Origin: Flavobacterium sp. UBA2787
Lineage (GTDB): Bacteria; Bacteroidota; Bacteroidia; Flavobacteriales; Flavobacteriaceae
Assembly: GCA_002352205.1 (NCBI GenBank)
Contig: DEHZ01000013.1
Span: forward strand, 124,001-188,000
Reading direction: 5' to 3'
DNA length: 64,000 bases
In this document: piece by piece, positions 35,574-45,600 of the stretch
Numbering within the stretch: the stretch's first letter is position 1
Layout of the letters: each line of letters begins with the position of its first letter
Program-made: the position numbers and the translations under genes
Notes under the pieces: generated by a model
Told to the model about the DNA's origin: nothing
Databases searched by the model: none
What the model saw: the letters and a program-made list of their open reading frames with translations, nothing else

Positions 35574-35610
35574 AAAGGATAAACTTTCGAGTTTGTCCTT
35601 TTTTTTTGAT
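35574..35610 (+). terminator. Terminator of the ribosomal superoperon
   Basis: AAAGGATAAACT (35574-35585) pairs with AGTTTGTCCTTT (35590-35601) around a TTCG tetraloop, with one G-U pair, and is followed by a long T-run. It is 25 bp past the rplQ stop. Confidence 0.92.
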
Positions 35611-35659
35611 TTTTTCAGAAGCGAGTGGCTCGGGCTTTTTCAGGAAACCATTTTCCCGC

Positions 35660-35730
35660 TTTCCGCTATATCTTTTGTTCCGTAAACTACACAAAAGGAT
35701 ATCGCTGCAACCTGCCTGCCGGCAGGCAGG
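35660..35730. repeat. Two adjacent palindromes in the rplQ-carA spacer
   Basis: CGCTATATCTTTTGT (35664-35678) pairs with ACAAAAGGATATCG (35691-35704) with a single bulge. Next to it lies a perfect 20-bp palindrome, CCTGCCTGCCGGCAGGCAGG (35711-35730). A diverged form of the latter is at 17965. The rest of 35611-35867 shows no gene. This looks like a REP-like intergenic repeat rather than part of either neighbour. Confidence 0.6.
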
Positions 35731-35842
35731 TCGGGGCTAAAAAGTAAACCATAAAAAGATTGAATTCCATAAGAAGCCATCATCAAAACCTTAGTGCCTC
35801 AGAACCTAAGAAAAAAAACTTTCCCAAATTCAGAAATTAAAC

Positions 35843-35850
35843 TAAATTTG
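35843..35850 (+). promoter_or_regulatory. carA -7 box TAAATTTG
   Basis: TAAATTTG fits TAnnTTTG and lies 17 bp before the carA ATG; the implied leader is about 10 nt. No matching -33 TTTG is seen. Confidence 0.5.
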
Positions 35851-35867
35851 CAAAACAACACACAACA

Positions 35868-36986
35868 ATGAACTACACCACACGACAACCCGCCATATTG
35901 TTACTAGCAGATGGCACCATTTTTCACGGAAAATCAATCGGAATCAGCGGAAAAACCTTCGGCGAAGTATGCTTCAACACCGGAATGACAGGCTATCAGG
36001 AAATCTTTACCGATCCGTCCTATTTTGGTCAAATTATGGTGGCCACCAATGCACACATTGGAAATTATGGCGTAAACGACCAAGAAGTAGAATCCGATTC
36101 CATCAAAATCTCAGGATTAGTTTGCAAGAATTTCAGCTTCAACTATTCCCGACCCGATGCAGCCGGAAGTTTATACGATTATTTCGAAAAACAAAACCTA
36201 ATTGCCATTTCTGACGTTGATACACGAGCATTAGTAAGCTATATTCGCGATAATGGTGCACAAAACGCTGTTATCTGTACTGACGGAACGCATATTGACG
36301 AACTGAAACATCAATTGGCCAACGTTCCCGATATGAAAGGATTGGAATTAGCCTCTACCGTTTCAACCAAAGAACCTTATTTCTTCGGAGACGAAAAGGC
36401 AACTTATAAAATTTCTGCTTTAGATTTAGGTATTAAAACCAATATCCTTCGCAACTTAGCCAAGAGAGATTGTTACATCAAAGTATTTCCATACAACGCA
36501 TCGTATGCCGATTTACAAAGTTTCAATCCTGATGGTTACTTTTTGTCCAACGGTCCCGGCGATCCGGAACCACTGACCGGCGTAATCGAAGTAGCCAAAC
36601 AAATCATCGCCGACAATAAACCATTATTCGGAATTTGTCTTGGTCATCAAATCATTGGTTTGGCCAACGGCATTTCAACCTATAAAATGTTTAACGGACA
36701 TCGCGGAATCAATCATCCCGTAAAAAATCTAATTACCGGAAAAGGAGAAATCACTTCTCAAAATCACGGATTTGCTGTTGTTCGTGAAGAACTGGAAAAA
36801 CATCCTGATTTAGAAATCACACACGAACACCTAAACGACGGAACCGTAGCCGGAATGCGAATGAAATCGAAGAATTGCTTCTCGGTTCAATACCATCCTG
36901 AAGCAAGTCCTGGACCTCACGATTCATCTTATTTGTTTGATGATTTCATTTCCAACATAAAAAATGCAACGTTGCAAGAAGCATAA
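35868..36986 (+). CDS. carA: Carbamoyl-phosphate synthase small subunit
   Basis: This 372-aa glutamine amidotransferase subunit hydrolyses glutamine and passes ammonia to CarB for carbamoyl phosphate, the precursor of pyrimidines and arginine. The N-terminal CPSase_sm domain includes GKTFGEVCFNTGMTGYQEIF and TDPSYFGQ. The class I GATase domain has the nucleophile in LFGICLGHQIIG (Cys257) and the triad His343 and Glu345 in YHPEASPGP. carB is not in this window, so the two subunit genes are unlinked locally. It has its own promoter and terminator. Confidence 0.97.
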   Translation: MNYTTRQPAILLLADGTIFHGKSIGISGKTFGEVCFNTGMTGYQEIFTDPSYFGQIMVATNAHIGNYGVNDQEVESDSIKISGLVCKNFSFNYSRPDAAGSLYDYFEKQNLIAISDVDTRALVSYIRDNGAQNAVICTDGTHIDELKHQLANVPDMKGLELASTVSTKEPYFFGDEKATYKISALDLGIKTNILRNLAKRDCYIKVFPYNASYADLQSFNPDGYFLSNGPGDPEPLTGVIEVAKQIIADNKPLFGICLGHQIIGLANGISTYKMFNGHRGINHPVKNLITGKGEITSQNHGFAVVREELEKHPDLEITHEHLNDGTVAGMRMKSKNCFSVQYHPEASPGPHDSSYLFDDFISNIKNATLQEA

Positions 36987-36996
36987 ATTCAATTGA

Positions 36997-37032
36997 GCCT
37001 GACAGTTTTATAAATTGTCAGGCCTTTTTTTA
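36997..37032 (+). terminator. carA terminator
   Basis: GCCTGACA (36997-37004) pairs with TGTCAGGC (37016-37023) and is followed by CTTTTTTTAT, 10 bp after the stop codon. Confidence 0.9.
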
Positions 37033-37093
37033 TACTAAAACGTTTGCGTTTATAACTTTCTCAATTTATATAAAAATCCAAATTTAGAATCGT

Positions 37094-37101
37094 TAAATTT
37101 G
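37094..37101 (+). promoter_or_regulatory. eno -7 box TAAATTTG
   Basis: The same box as before carA, here 47 bp ahead of the eno ATG, which leaves an A-rich leader of about 40 nt. Such A-rich leaders stand in for Shine-Dalgarno pairing at highly expressed Bacteroidota genes. Confidence 0.5.
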
Positions 37102-37136
37102 TGTATCATTCAATATAAACAACAAAAAAATAATAA

Positions 37137-38441
<1,305 letters not shown>

Positions 38442-38456
38442 TACTTCGATTATAAA

Positions 38457-38487
38457 GAAAAAGCCCGGAAATTCCGGGCTTTTTTTG
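38457..38487. terminator. eno terminator, probably bidirectional
   Basis: A strong stem, AAGCCCGGAA with TTCCGGGCTT, lies about 20 bp after the eno stop and is flanked by A-rich and T-rich runs. The XRE gene on the other strand ends at 38494, so the hairpin can serve both. Confidence 0.92.
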
Positions 38488-38493
38488 TGACTA

Positions 38494-39285
38494 CTATTTT
38501 GTGATTTCTTCTTTTATTTTATAAAGCAAAATAATCTGTAAAATCGTTAATGGAATTAATAAGAAAACACCAATTAGAAATAGAAAAACAAGAATTAATG
38601 TTGCTCCGGTTACAATTAGAACTATTCCGGTTAACGTAGGTAAATTTTTATCTAAATGAGATTTCAGTCTTAAAACGCCAATTCCATTCAACACATAAGC
38701 ACATCCGAAAATGATGGATAAAACCACCAAGAAATATTCTTCAGAATCGAGCGGATTATACCAAGTAAAAATATCAAAAACATAACCCATTCCGAAAGTG
38801 AAAATGGCAACAACAGCACTTATTCGCAATAAATAATTTGAAAAAATAGTTCCACTTACCACAAATCCGGTGTATAAAAACACCATACTAACCAATGAAA
38901 TAAGTTTTACGGTGATGTAAATTGGTGTGGAAGATTCTACTGTTTTAAAATCTTCAATATCAAGGTCAAAATACACTTCCACAAAACCGATAAAAAAGTA
39001 AATTATGCCGGCAATGATTGCTAAATTCAATGCCAAAACTTGATTTTTTGAAATAGTCCAATTGCTTTTTTCTTCATTGGGAAACAATGTTTTGATGTTT
39101 TCCAAATTATAATCTAATGCAGCCAATATGGTTTTGATCGTAAAACTTCTCGGCGTTACTTCTCCGGCTTCAATGCGTTGAATTGTTCGCACACTGATGT
39201 TGCATTTATCCACAAGTTCCTCTTGTGTAAGTCCTTTTTCGTTTCGTAAGTTGGTGATGATCTTACCTAATTCCGGTTGTTTCAT
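38494..39285 (-). CDS. Membrane-bound XRE-family regulator
   Basis: This is a 263-aa protein. The N-terminal HTH (residues 7-60) reads IITNLRNEKGLTQEELVDKC, then NISVRTIQRIEAGEVTPRSF, a clear Cro/CI-type domain. From about residue 75 on it has five or six membrane helices (VLALNLAIIAGIIYFFIGF, ISLVSMVFLYTGFVVSGTIF, YFLVVLSIIFGCAYVLNGIG and two near the C-terminus) with no known sensor motif. Proteins of this layout occur widely in Bacteroidota. They may sense membrane state or a small signal, but the target is unknown. It is convergent with eno. Confidence 0.85.
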   Translation of the reverse strand: MKQPELGKIITNLRNEKGLTQEELVDKCNISVRTIQRIEAGEVTPRSFTIKTILAALDYNLENIKTLFPNEEKSNWTISKNQVLALNLAIIAGIIYFFIGFVEVYFDLDIEDFKTVESSTPIYITVKLISLVSMVFLYTGFVVSGTIFSNYLLRISAVVAIFTFGMGYVFDIFTWYNPLDSEEYFLVVLSIIFGCAYVLNGIGVLRLKSHLDKNLPTLTGIVLIVTGATLILVFLFLIGVFLLIPLTILQIILLYKIKEEITK

Positions 39286-39464
39286 GATGTGATGATTTAA
39301 TTTTAGGCAATACTACAACCCTTCTCATTTTGTTGCAATTATTTGGTTGGAAATTAACCCGACATTCACCCGACATTTGATTTTAAACCATTAAAAAGTA
39401 ATTTCATTGGTATAAAAACAATTATAAATTTAGGGTTATTTCTGTTGAATCATTTAATTAAACT

Positions 39465-39657
39465 AACCTGCTGGATGTAATTAATTTTGAAACAATTTCG
39501 CCACTAATTCACGAATTTTTTTTAGCATAATTATTCGATTTAATTCGAATTTTCATCAAAGATGAACAAATTATTGTGTTTGTTTAATTTTAAATTCGAG
39601 AATTCGTGGTAAAATACTCATAATAATCTTGAATTAAACAATTACACCCAACGGGTT
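39465..39657 (+). mobile_element. MITE-like element, copy A (193 bp)
   Basis: The left end, AACCTGCTGGATGTAATTA, and the reverse complement of the right end, AACCCGTTGGGTGTAATTG, are diverged terminal inverted repeats. AAACT lies directly outside both ends (39460-39464 and 39658-39662), as expected of a target-site duplication. There is no coding capacity. The interior shares long blocks with copy B at 53986 read in the other direction. It occupies part of the 576-bp space between the XRE gene and the first giant adhesin; the rest of that space is AT-rich and shows nothing else definite. Confidence 0.75.
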
Positions 39658-39861
39658 AAACTAATCATTTTTTAAGAAAAAACTGTATGAAATAGTGCTA
39701 CTTTGTTAATTTTCAACGAAAAAATATATTTTTTCTTCAAATTTATTAACACTAAAACGTTATAGTTTGTAATATTATCTTATAATATAAAAATAATGTT
39801 AAATTTACATCAAATTTTATAACTAAGAAATTTTACCCAAATTCAAAAAAATGACTGATTT

Positions 39862-42486
39862 ATGAAAAAATTATTACTATTAGTGTGTTTGTTCGGTAGT
39901 CTTACTATAAGTGCACAAACCTACATAAATGGATGTGGAAACTGGACCAATACTTGGCGAAATGCTGCAGGTTGTTTTGCTCAAACTGGTGGTGTTGGTT
40001 TGTTTTCTAGTGCAAGTATAACACAAGGCGAAGTTAATGGAAGATTTATTACTGTAGATGGTTCACTTGGAGGAACTCAAGTTACATTAAATCCTGGACA
40101 AAAAATTGTAATGCGAATAGCTGGTCAGGATTCTAGCGGAAGAACTGGAATTGTTACTGATGGAATCATTGGTTTCTCACTTAGAAGTACAACTAGTTTA
40201 TTTGATGGGGGTGCAGATTTAGATTCACGCTACAATAATAACGCTCTAACGAAAGTGGAGTTTCGCGGAGGAGATGGAAATGCAAGGTATTTAAAGAGTA
40301 GTGGATTAGAGTATGCTAATATGCCCAATTTTGCAACTTTCAAATCAGGAGTTACCTACGAAATTGAAGTGATATCAGACAAAGAATTTAATCTAATAAT
40401 CGGTGGCACTAGAAATAATATTGAGCCTTTTGCGGGAGGTGGAGGTTCCATCAGACAAATTCAAATTAGAAATAGCGGTGCCAATATGGATGGAATTTTT
40501 ACCAATTTGGTGGTTTCTAATTTACCTATCAATTTAACGTCCAATACTGGTGAAACTTTCACAGTAACCGGTGTAATGAGTGATAACGGTGCTAATGTAA
40601 ATACGGTTAACAAAAACGGAGTTGGAACTGTTATTCTTACAGGACAAAATACATTTACAGGATTAACTTCTGTTAATGCCGGAACGTTACGTTTAAACAG
40701 AACCGGTGGAGCAACTTTACCGTCTACCAATAATGTAACAGTTAGTTCCGGAGCAACATTGCGAGTTGCAACAAACCAAACGTTGAATAATTTGACACTT
40801 CCTGCCGGTGCAAGTTTAACGGTAGATTCGGGTGCTACATTAACAATTAACGGAACATTTACGTATAGCGGAACCATTTCAGGAACGGGAACAATTGCTT
40901 ATGGTGCAACAGGAGTATTAGTTTATGGTTTAACCGGAAATCAAACAACTGCTGCTGAATGGCCAAATGTAAACGGACCTTCATCTGTAACTATCAATTC
41001 AGGAAATTATACTTTAGATAATAGCAAATCACTTTCGGAAGATTTAATTCTTAGTTCAGGGACGGTATTAACTGTTCCGTCGACAATGAACTTAACTGTT
41101 GGTGATGATTTAATTAATAATGGTGGAAATGTTACAATTCAAAACAATGCCAACCTTATTCAAAACGGAACAACAAATGACAACGTAGGTGACATCGGTG
41201 TTCTACGTAATAGTGCTAGCTTATTCAAGTTAGATTACACATTATGGTCTTCACCGGTAGCAGGTCAAAACTTGCTTGATTTTTCACCATCCACGCTACC
41301 TAATCGTTTTTATACGTATGATTCAGGAAGTAATACCTACAGTCCTATTGCTCCTTCAACAAACAATTTTGAAGAGGGAATTAGTTACCTTATTCGTATG
41401 CCTGATGATCATCCTACAGCTACTGCAACTGTATGGAATGGAGTATTTAATGGTGTTCCTAACAATGGCGATATATCAATATCTGTTGGAAATGATACGT
41501 ATAATGCTGTTGGAAATCCATATCCATCAACAATCGATGCTGATGATTTTATCACTACAAATTCATTGGTCGAAGCTTTATATTTTTGGAGAAAAACTAA
41601 TAATGCAGCAACTTCTTCTTATGCAACGTACACCTTGGCAGGTGGCGTGGGAACAGGTTCTAATTCAGGTGACCCGTTAGGATTAGTTCCTAATGAAGTA
41701 ATTCAAGTTGGACAAGGATTTATTGTTAAATCAACTTCGTCATCAATCAATTTTGATAATACGATGCGAATTGCAGACAATAACAACCAATTTTTGAGAA
41801 GCGATGATGAAATTGAAAACAACCGCATTCGATTAACGGCGATTGGTAGCAATGGTTTTTACAGTCAAGTTTTAGTCAATTACCGTTCGGAAGCAACTAA
41901 TGATTTTGATTCCACTTTAGATGGGCGTTATATCAATGATAGTGGAAATGCATTTTTTACTCAATTAAACCAAGAGCCTTTTGTAATTCAGGCAAGAGCT
42001 TTACCATTTGAAAATACAGATGTTGTTAGCTTAGGTTTCAAAACCACAACTGCAGGAACTTTCTCGATTGTGTTGAATGAAAAGGATGGTGTTTTTGCAG
42101 ACAATTCTGAAATTTTTATCAAAGATAATGCGTTGGGAATTTGGCATCCTATTGCCGAATCTCCTTATGAATTTGTAAGTGAAGCGGGAACATTTTCTGA
42201 ACGTTTTGAGTTAGTGTATCAAGAAGCATTATCTGTAAATGAACCTCTAGTCAATGCAAATAGTGTTATCGTTTTAAAAGAAAATAATGGTTTAACTATT
42301 CGTTCTGTTCAAGAAGAAATTGCGACCGTTCATGTATATGATTTAAGCGGACGAATACTGGCTACTTCAACAAACAATTCTTCTACTAGTGTAATCATTC
42401 CTCTAGGAACAACACAAACACAAGTACTTTTACTACAAGTAATTACACAAAAAGGTGTTATTTTAACAAAAAAAGTAGTTTACTAA
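39862..42486 (+). CDS. T9SS type C cargo adhesin with autotransporter-type strand repeats
   Basis: This is an 874-aa secreted protein with a signal peptide (LLLLVCLFGSLTISAQ). Residues about 20-215 form an uncharacterised N-terminal domain (ITQGEVNGRFITVDGSLGG). Residues about 225-320 carry autotransporter-associated strand repeats (GVGTVILTGQNTFTGLTSVN, AGTLRLNRTGG). A shared module follows with DYTLWSSPVAGQNL (Trp462) and VGNPYPSTIDADDF (about 550-560). The last 215 residues are a T9SS type C sorting domain with IQARALPFENTDVVSLGF, IFIKDNALGIWHP, VHVYDLSGRI and a terminal TKKVVY. It should be displayed on or released from the cell surface. Binding target is unknown. Confidence 0.88.
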   Translation: MKKLLLLVCLFGSLTISAQTYINGCGNWTNTWRNAAGCFAQTGGVGLFSSASITQGEVNGRFITVDGSLGGTQVTLNPGQKIVMRIAGQDSSGRTGIVTDGIIGFSLRSTTSLFDGGADLDSRYNNNALTKVEFRGGDGNARYLKSSGLEYANMPNFATFKSGVTYEIEVISDKEFNLIIGGTRNNIEPFAGGGGSIRQIQIRNSGANMDGIFTNLVVSNLPINLTSNTGETFTVTGVMSDNGANVNTVNKNGVGTVILTGQNTFTGLTSVNAGTLRLNRTGGATLPSTNNVTVSSGATLRVATNQTLNNLTLPAGASLTVDSGATLTINGTFTYSGTISGTGTIAYGATGVLVYGLTGNQTTAAEWPNVNGPSSVTINSGNYTLDNSKSLSEDLILSSGTVLTVPSTMNLTVGDDLINNGGNVTIQNNANLIQNGTTNDNVGDIGVLRNSASLFKLDYTLWSSPVAGQNLLDFSPSTLPNRFYTYDSGSNTYSPIAPSTNNFEEGISYLIRMPDDHPTATATVWNGVFNGVPNNGDISISVGNDTYNAVGNPYPSTIDADDFITTNSLVEALYFWRKTNNAATSSYATYTLAGGVGTGSNSGDPLGLVPNEVIQVGQGFIVKSTSSSINFDNTMRIADNNNQFLRSDDEIENNRIRLTAIGSNGFYSQVLVNYRSEATNDFDSTLDGRYINDSGNAFFTQLNQEPFVIQARALPFENTDVVSLGFKTTTAGTFSIVLNEKDGVFADNSEIFIKDNALGIWHPIAESPYEFVSEAGTFSERFELVYQEALSVNEPLVNANSVIVLKENNGLTIRSVQEEIATVHVYDLSGRILATSTNNSSTSVIIPLGTTQTQVLLLQVITQKGVILTKKVVY

Positions 42487-42501
42487 AAACAACAATAGAA
42501 T

Positions 42502-42536
42502 TAAAAAACTCCCGTAAATCAGGGAGTTTTTTTTGT
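42502..42536 (+). terminator. Terminator after the first giant adhesin
   Basis: AAAAACTCCC and GGGAGTTTTT (42504-42531) form a 10-bp stem around GTAAATCA, followed by further T residues. Confidence 0.92.
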
Positions 42537-42618
42537 TTTATATTTTTCATACAAAAAAATAACTATTTAGTAACACAAAATTTCATATAATCGATAAAGT
42601 GCAAGAACTTTTTAAAGT

Positions 42619-42626
42619 TATATTTG
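42619..42626 (+). promoter_or_regulatory. -7 box TATATTTG of the second adhesin
   Basis: TATATTTG fits the consensus and lies 53 bp before the ATG at 42680. It also shows that the in-frame GTG at 42599 cannot be the start, since it would lie upstream of the promoter. Confidence 0.5.
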
Positions 42627-42679
42627 CCGTCGCTTTAAAGATTTTTTTTTTAAAGTTTCCAAAAACTAAATTTTTTTAT

Positions 42680-45600
42680 ATGGTTAACTCTACTCAAATG
42701 TTTTTTGCTTCAAGTGAAAAATTATTCAAAATTCTTTTTTTTATTTTTGGTTTGTTTTTCATAACTCTAACAAGTTACGGTCAAACTAATCCAAGTCCAC
42801 ATAATTTGAGTTTATCAAATTATTCATTTACAGGGTTTGCTGCTGGTACAACTACAACTTATCCCACCTCCATGCAAGGACATAAATTCCCTTCAGAGAG
42901 AACAACTTTAAATTTAACTGCTGATGCAGATGGAGACAGAGTATTAGCTAATAATACATCTGGAATTGCTACGGGTTCCATTAGAAATGAAATCGCAAAT
43001 GGAATTAGTTTATTAAATTCAGGGACAAATAATATTGGAGCGATTTTAGTAGCTTTAAATTCAACAGGAAGAGAATCATTATCAGTTACATTTTCAGCTG
43101 AACAATTATCCTCAGGTGGAAATGGTGCTACAGATAGACTTAATGGATTAAGGTTGCAATATAGAGTTGGAACAACTGGAAGTTTTACAGATGTAGCTTC
43201 AACAGAATATTTGACGACAATCACTACTTTGCTTAATGGTCCTCAAACATTTACTTCAGTTAGTTTACCAAGTGTTTGTAACAATCAATCTATAGTTCAT
43301 TTGAGATGGGTTTATTATATTTCATCTGGAACTGCAAACGGAAGAGATAGAATTAGACTAGACGATATTACTGTTTCTAGCTCAGCAATACCAGCCGGTC
43401 CAACCGTAACTACAACTTCAAATAGTGGTTTAGAAGGTACCGTAGACGCATACTTAACAGGAACAATTAATGCCAATGGCACAACAACAGATGCCAGTTT
43501 TGAATATGGAACTACAGTTGCTTATGGAGAGACGGCTACAGCAACACCTAGTCCTGTAACAGGAACAACTACAACTGACATCGATGCATATGTTAGTTCA
43601 TTAACTTTAAATACATTATATCATTATAGAGCCGTTGGAACTGTTGGTGGCGTACCAACTTACGGTAATGATTTAACTTTTTATACGTTAGCGGCAACGC
43701 CGGGTATTTTAGCGGTATCTAATCCGCAATTCACAACCTTAGACATTGCAATAGATGCAACTACTGAAAATGGAAATCCTTCTGCAACGGAATATGCAAT
43801 TCAAGAAACAGGAGGTCAATATGTGCAAGCTAATGGTTCGTTAGGAGCAACTGCCGTTTGGCAAACAGCTGCTACATGGGCAACTACTACTGTAACAGGA
43901 TTAACTGTTTCTACAACTTATACTTTTCAAGTGAAAGCCAGAAATGGTGCAAATGTGGAAACTTCCTTTGGAGCAACTAACTCGGGAACAACTTTATCAC
44001 CTTTAACTGCGGACTTTAACATCGTGCAGTTTCCAAATACAACACAAAACATCACAGAAGGAACAAGTTTTACAGTTTATATTAGAGCTTATGAAGACGG
44101 CATTACCAATTTAGCCGGTTCTTCACCTCGTTTAAAAGGATGGGTAGGGTATAGTTCAACAAATGATAATCCGGCTAATGTGGGATGGACATGGATTCCG
44201 GCTACATTTAATGTGCAAGTTGGAAATGATGATGAATACCAAGCTGATATCCCGGGTTCATTATCGCCAGGCACTTATTATTACGCTGCACGATTTGAGA
44301 TTGATGACAGTACAGTTTATACGTATGGTGGTGCCGGTGGAAACTGGAATAATAACAACGTTACTTTAAATGTAAATGCAGATGTAGTTGATTTTGCAAA
44401 TATTCAATTTCCAACGACGGCTACCATTACCGAAGGTGAAACAGTAACCGTTTTTGCACAAGTTTTTGAACCTGGAATTACTCCTGGTGCAGGTGCAGGT
44501 GCCGGAATTACAGCTGAAATTGGTTACTCAAGTACCGACTCAACTCCTGACGGGACGTGGACTTGGTTAACAGCAATTTACAACACCGATTCAGGAAATA
44601 ATGATGAATACCAAGTAAATTTAGGAACAGGATTAGCACCGGGAACATATTATTATGCATCTCGTTTTATAAAAACAGGAAGTAGTACTTATGTTTACGG
44701 TGGAACTGCCGGTGTTTGGAATAGCGACAATGGTGTGTTAACGGTAAATGCTTTAGGTGAACCTGTCGCTACAGCTGCAAATCCTATTGGTGTAACATCA
44801 TTTACTGCTAATTGGAGTGCGGTTACCGATGCTACAAGTTATGAAATTGATGTGTATGAGCAAACAACCTCTTTTGCAACAGATTTATTTATTTCTGAAT
44901 ATGTTGAAGGTAGTTCTAATAATAAATATATTGAAATATTTAATGGTACAGGGGCTACTGTTGATTTAGCAAATTATGATTTGGTGAATTATTCAAATGG
45001 TAGTATATCACCAGGAGCTGCATTAGCTTTGTCAGGTTCTTTAGTGAATGGAGAAACTTTCGTTATTAGAAATAGCTCTGCTGTTGTTTGGGGCGGTATT
45101 TCTGACGTCAGCACATCTTCTAATGTAATGACTTTTAATGGTAACGATGTAATTGCTTTGCGTTATTTAGGAACAAATATAGATGTTGTTGGAACAATTG
45201 GCGATAGTGCAAATTTTGCAATAGATATAACTTTAACAAGAAATTCAAATGTTTCTTTCCCAACTACAACTTATAACAGTGCAGATTGGACAACTTCGGC
45301 TCAAAATACAGTTACCGATTTAGGTTCACACACATTTGCAGGCGGTTCATCAACAACCTATGTATTAGAAGATGTAAATGTTGGCAATGTAACTTCTTAT
45401 CAAGTAACAGGATTAAATCCGGAAACAACTTATTTTTATGTAGTTAGAGCCATTCTTGGTGCTACTACATCAGAAAATAGTAATGAGATTGAAGTTACTA
45501 CTTTATCAGGTACTTGTACTTGGAACGGTACAACATGGTCAAATGGAACTGGACCTACTTTTGAAATTGATGCAATACTCGAAGGAGCTTACGATACAAC

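Noticed and set aside
39286-39861. tRNA or small RNA gene in the long AT-rich spacer
   Set aside because: No cloverleaf, T-loop word or stable fold was found apart from the MITE-like element.
40461-40877. Minus-strand 138-codon frame inside the first adhesin
   Set aside because: It is antisense to a clearly coding repeat region and its valine/proline-rich product is the usual shadow of Thr/Asn-rich repeats.
42599-42680. GTG at 42599 as the start of the second giant adhesin
   Set aside because: It lies upstream of a good -7 box (42619-42626) and would bury the signal peptide behind 27 extra residues.
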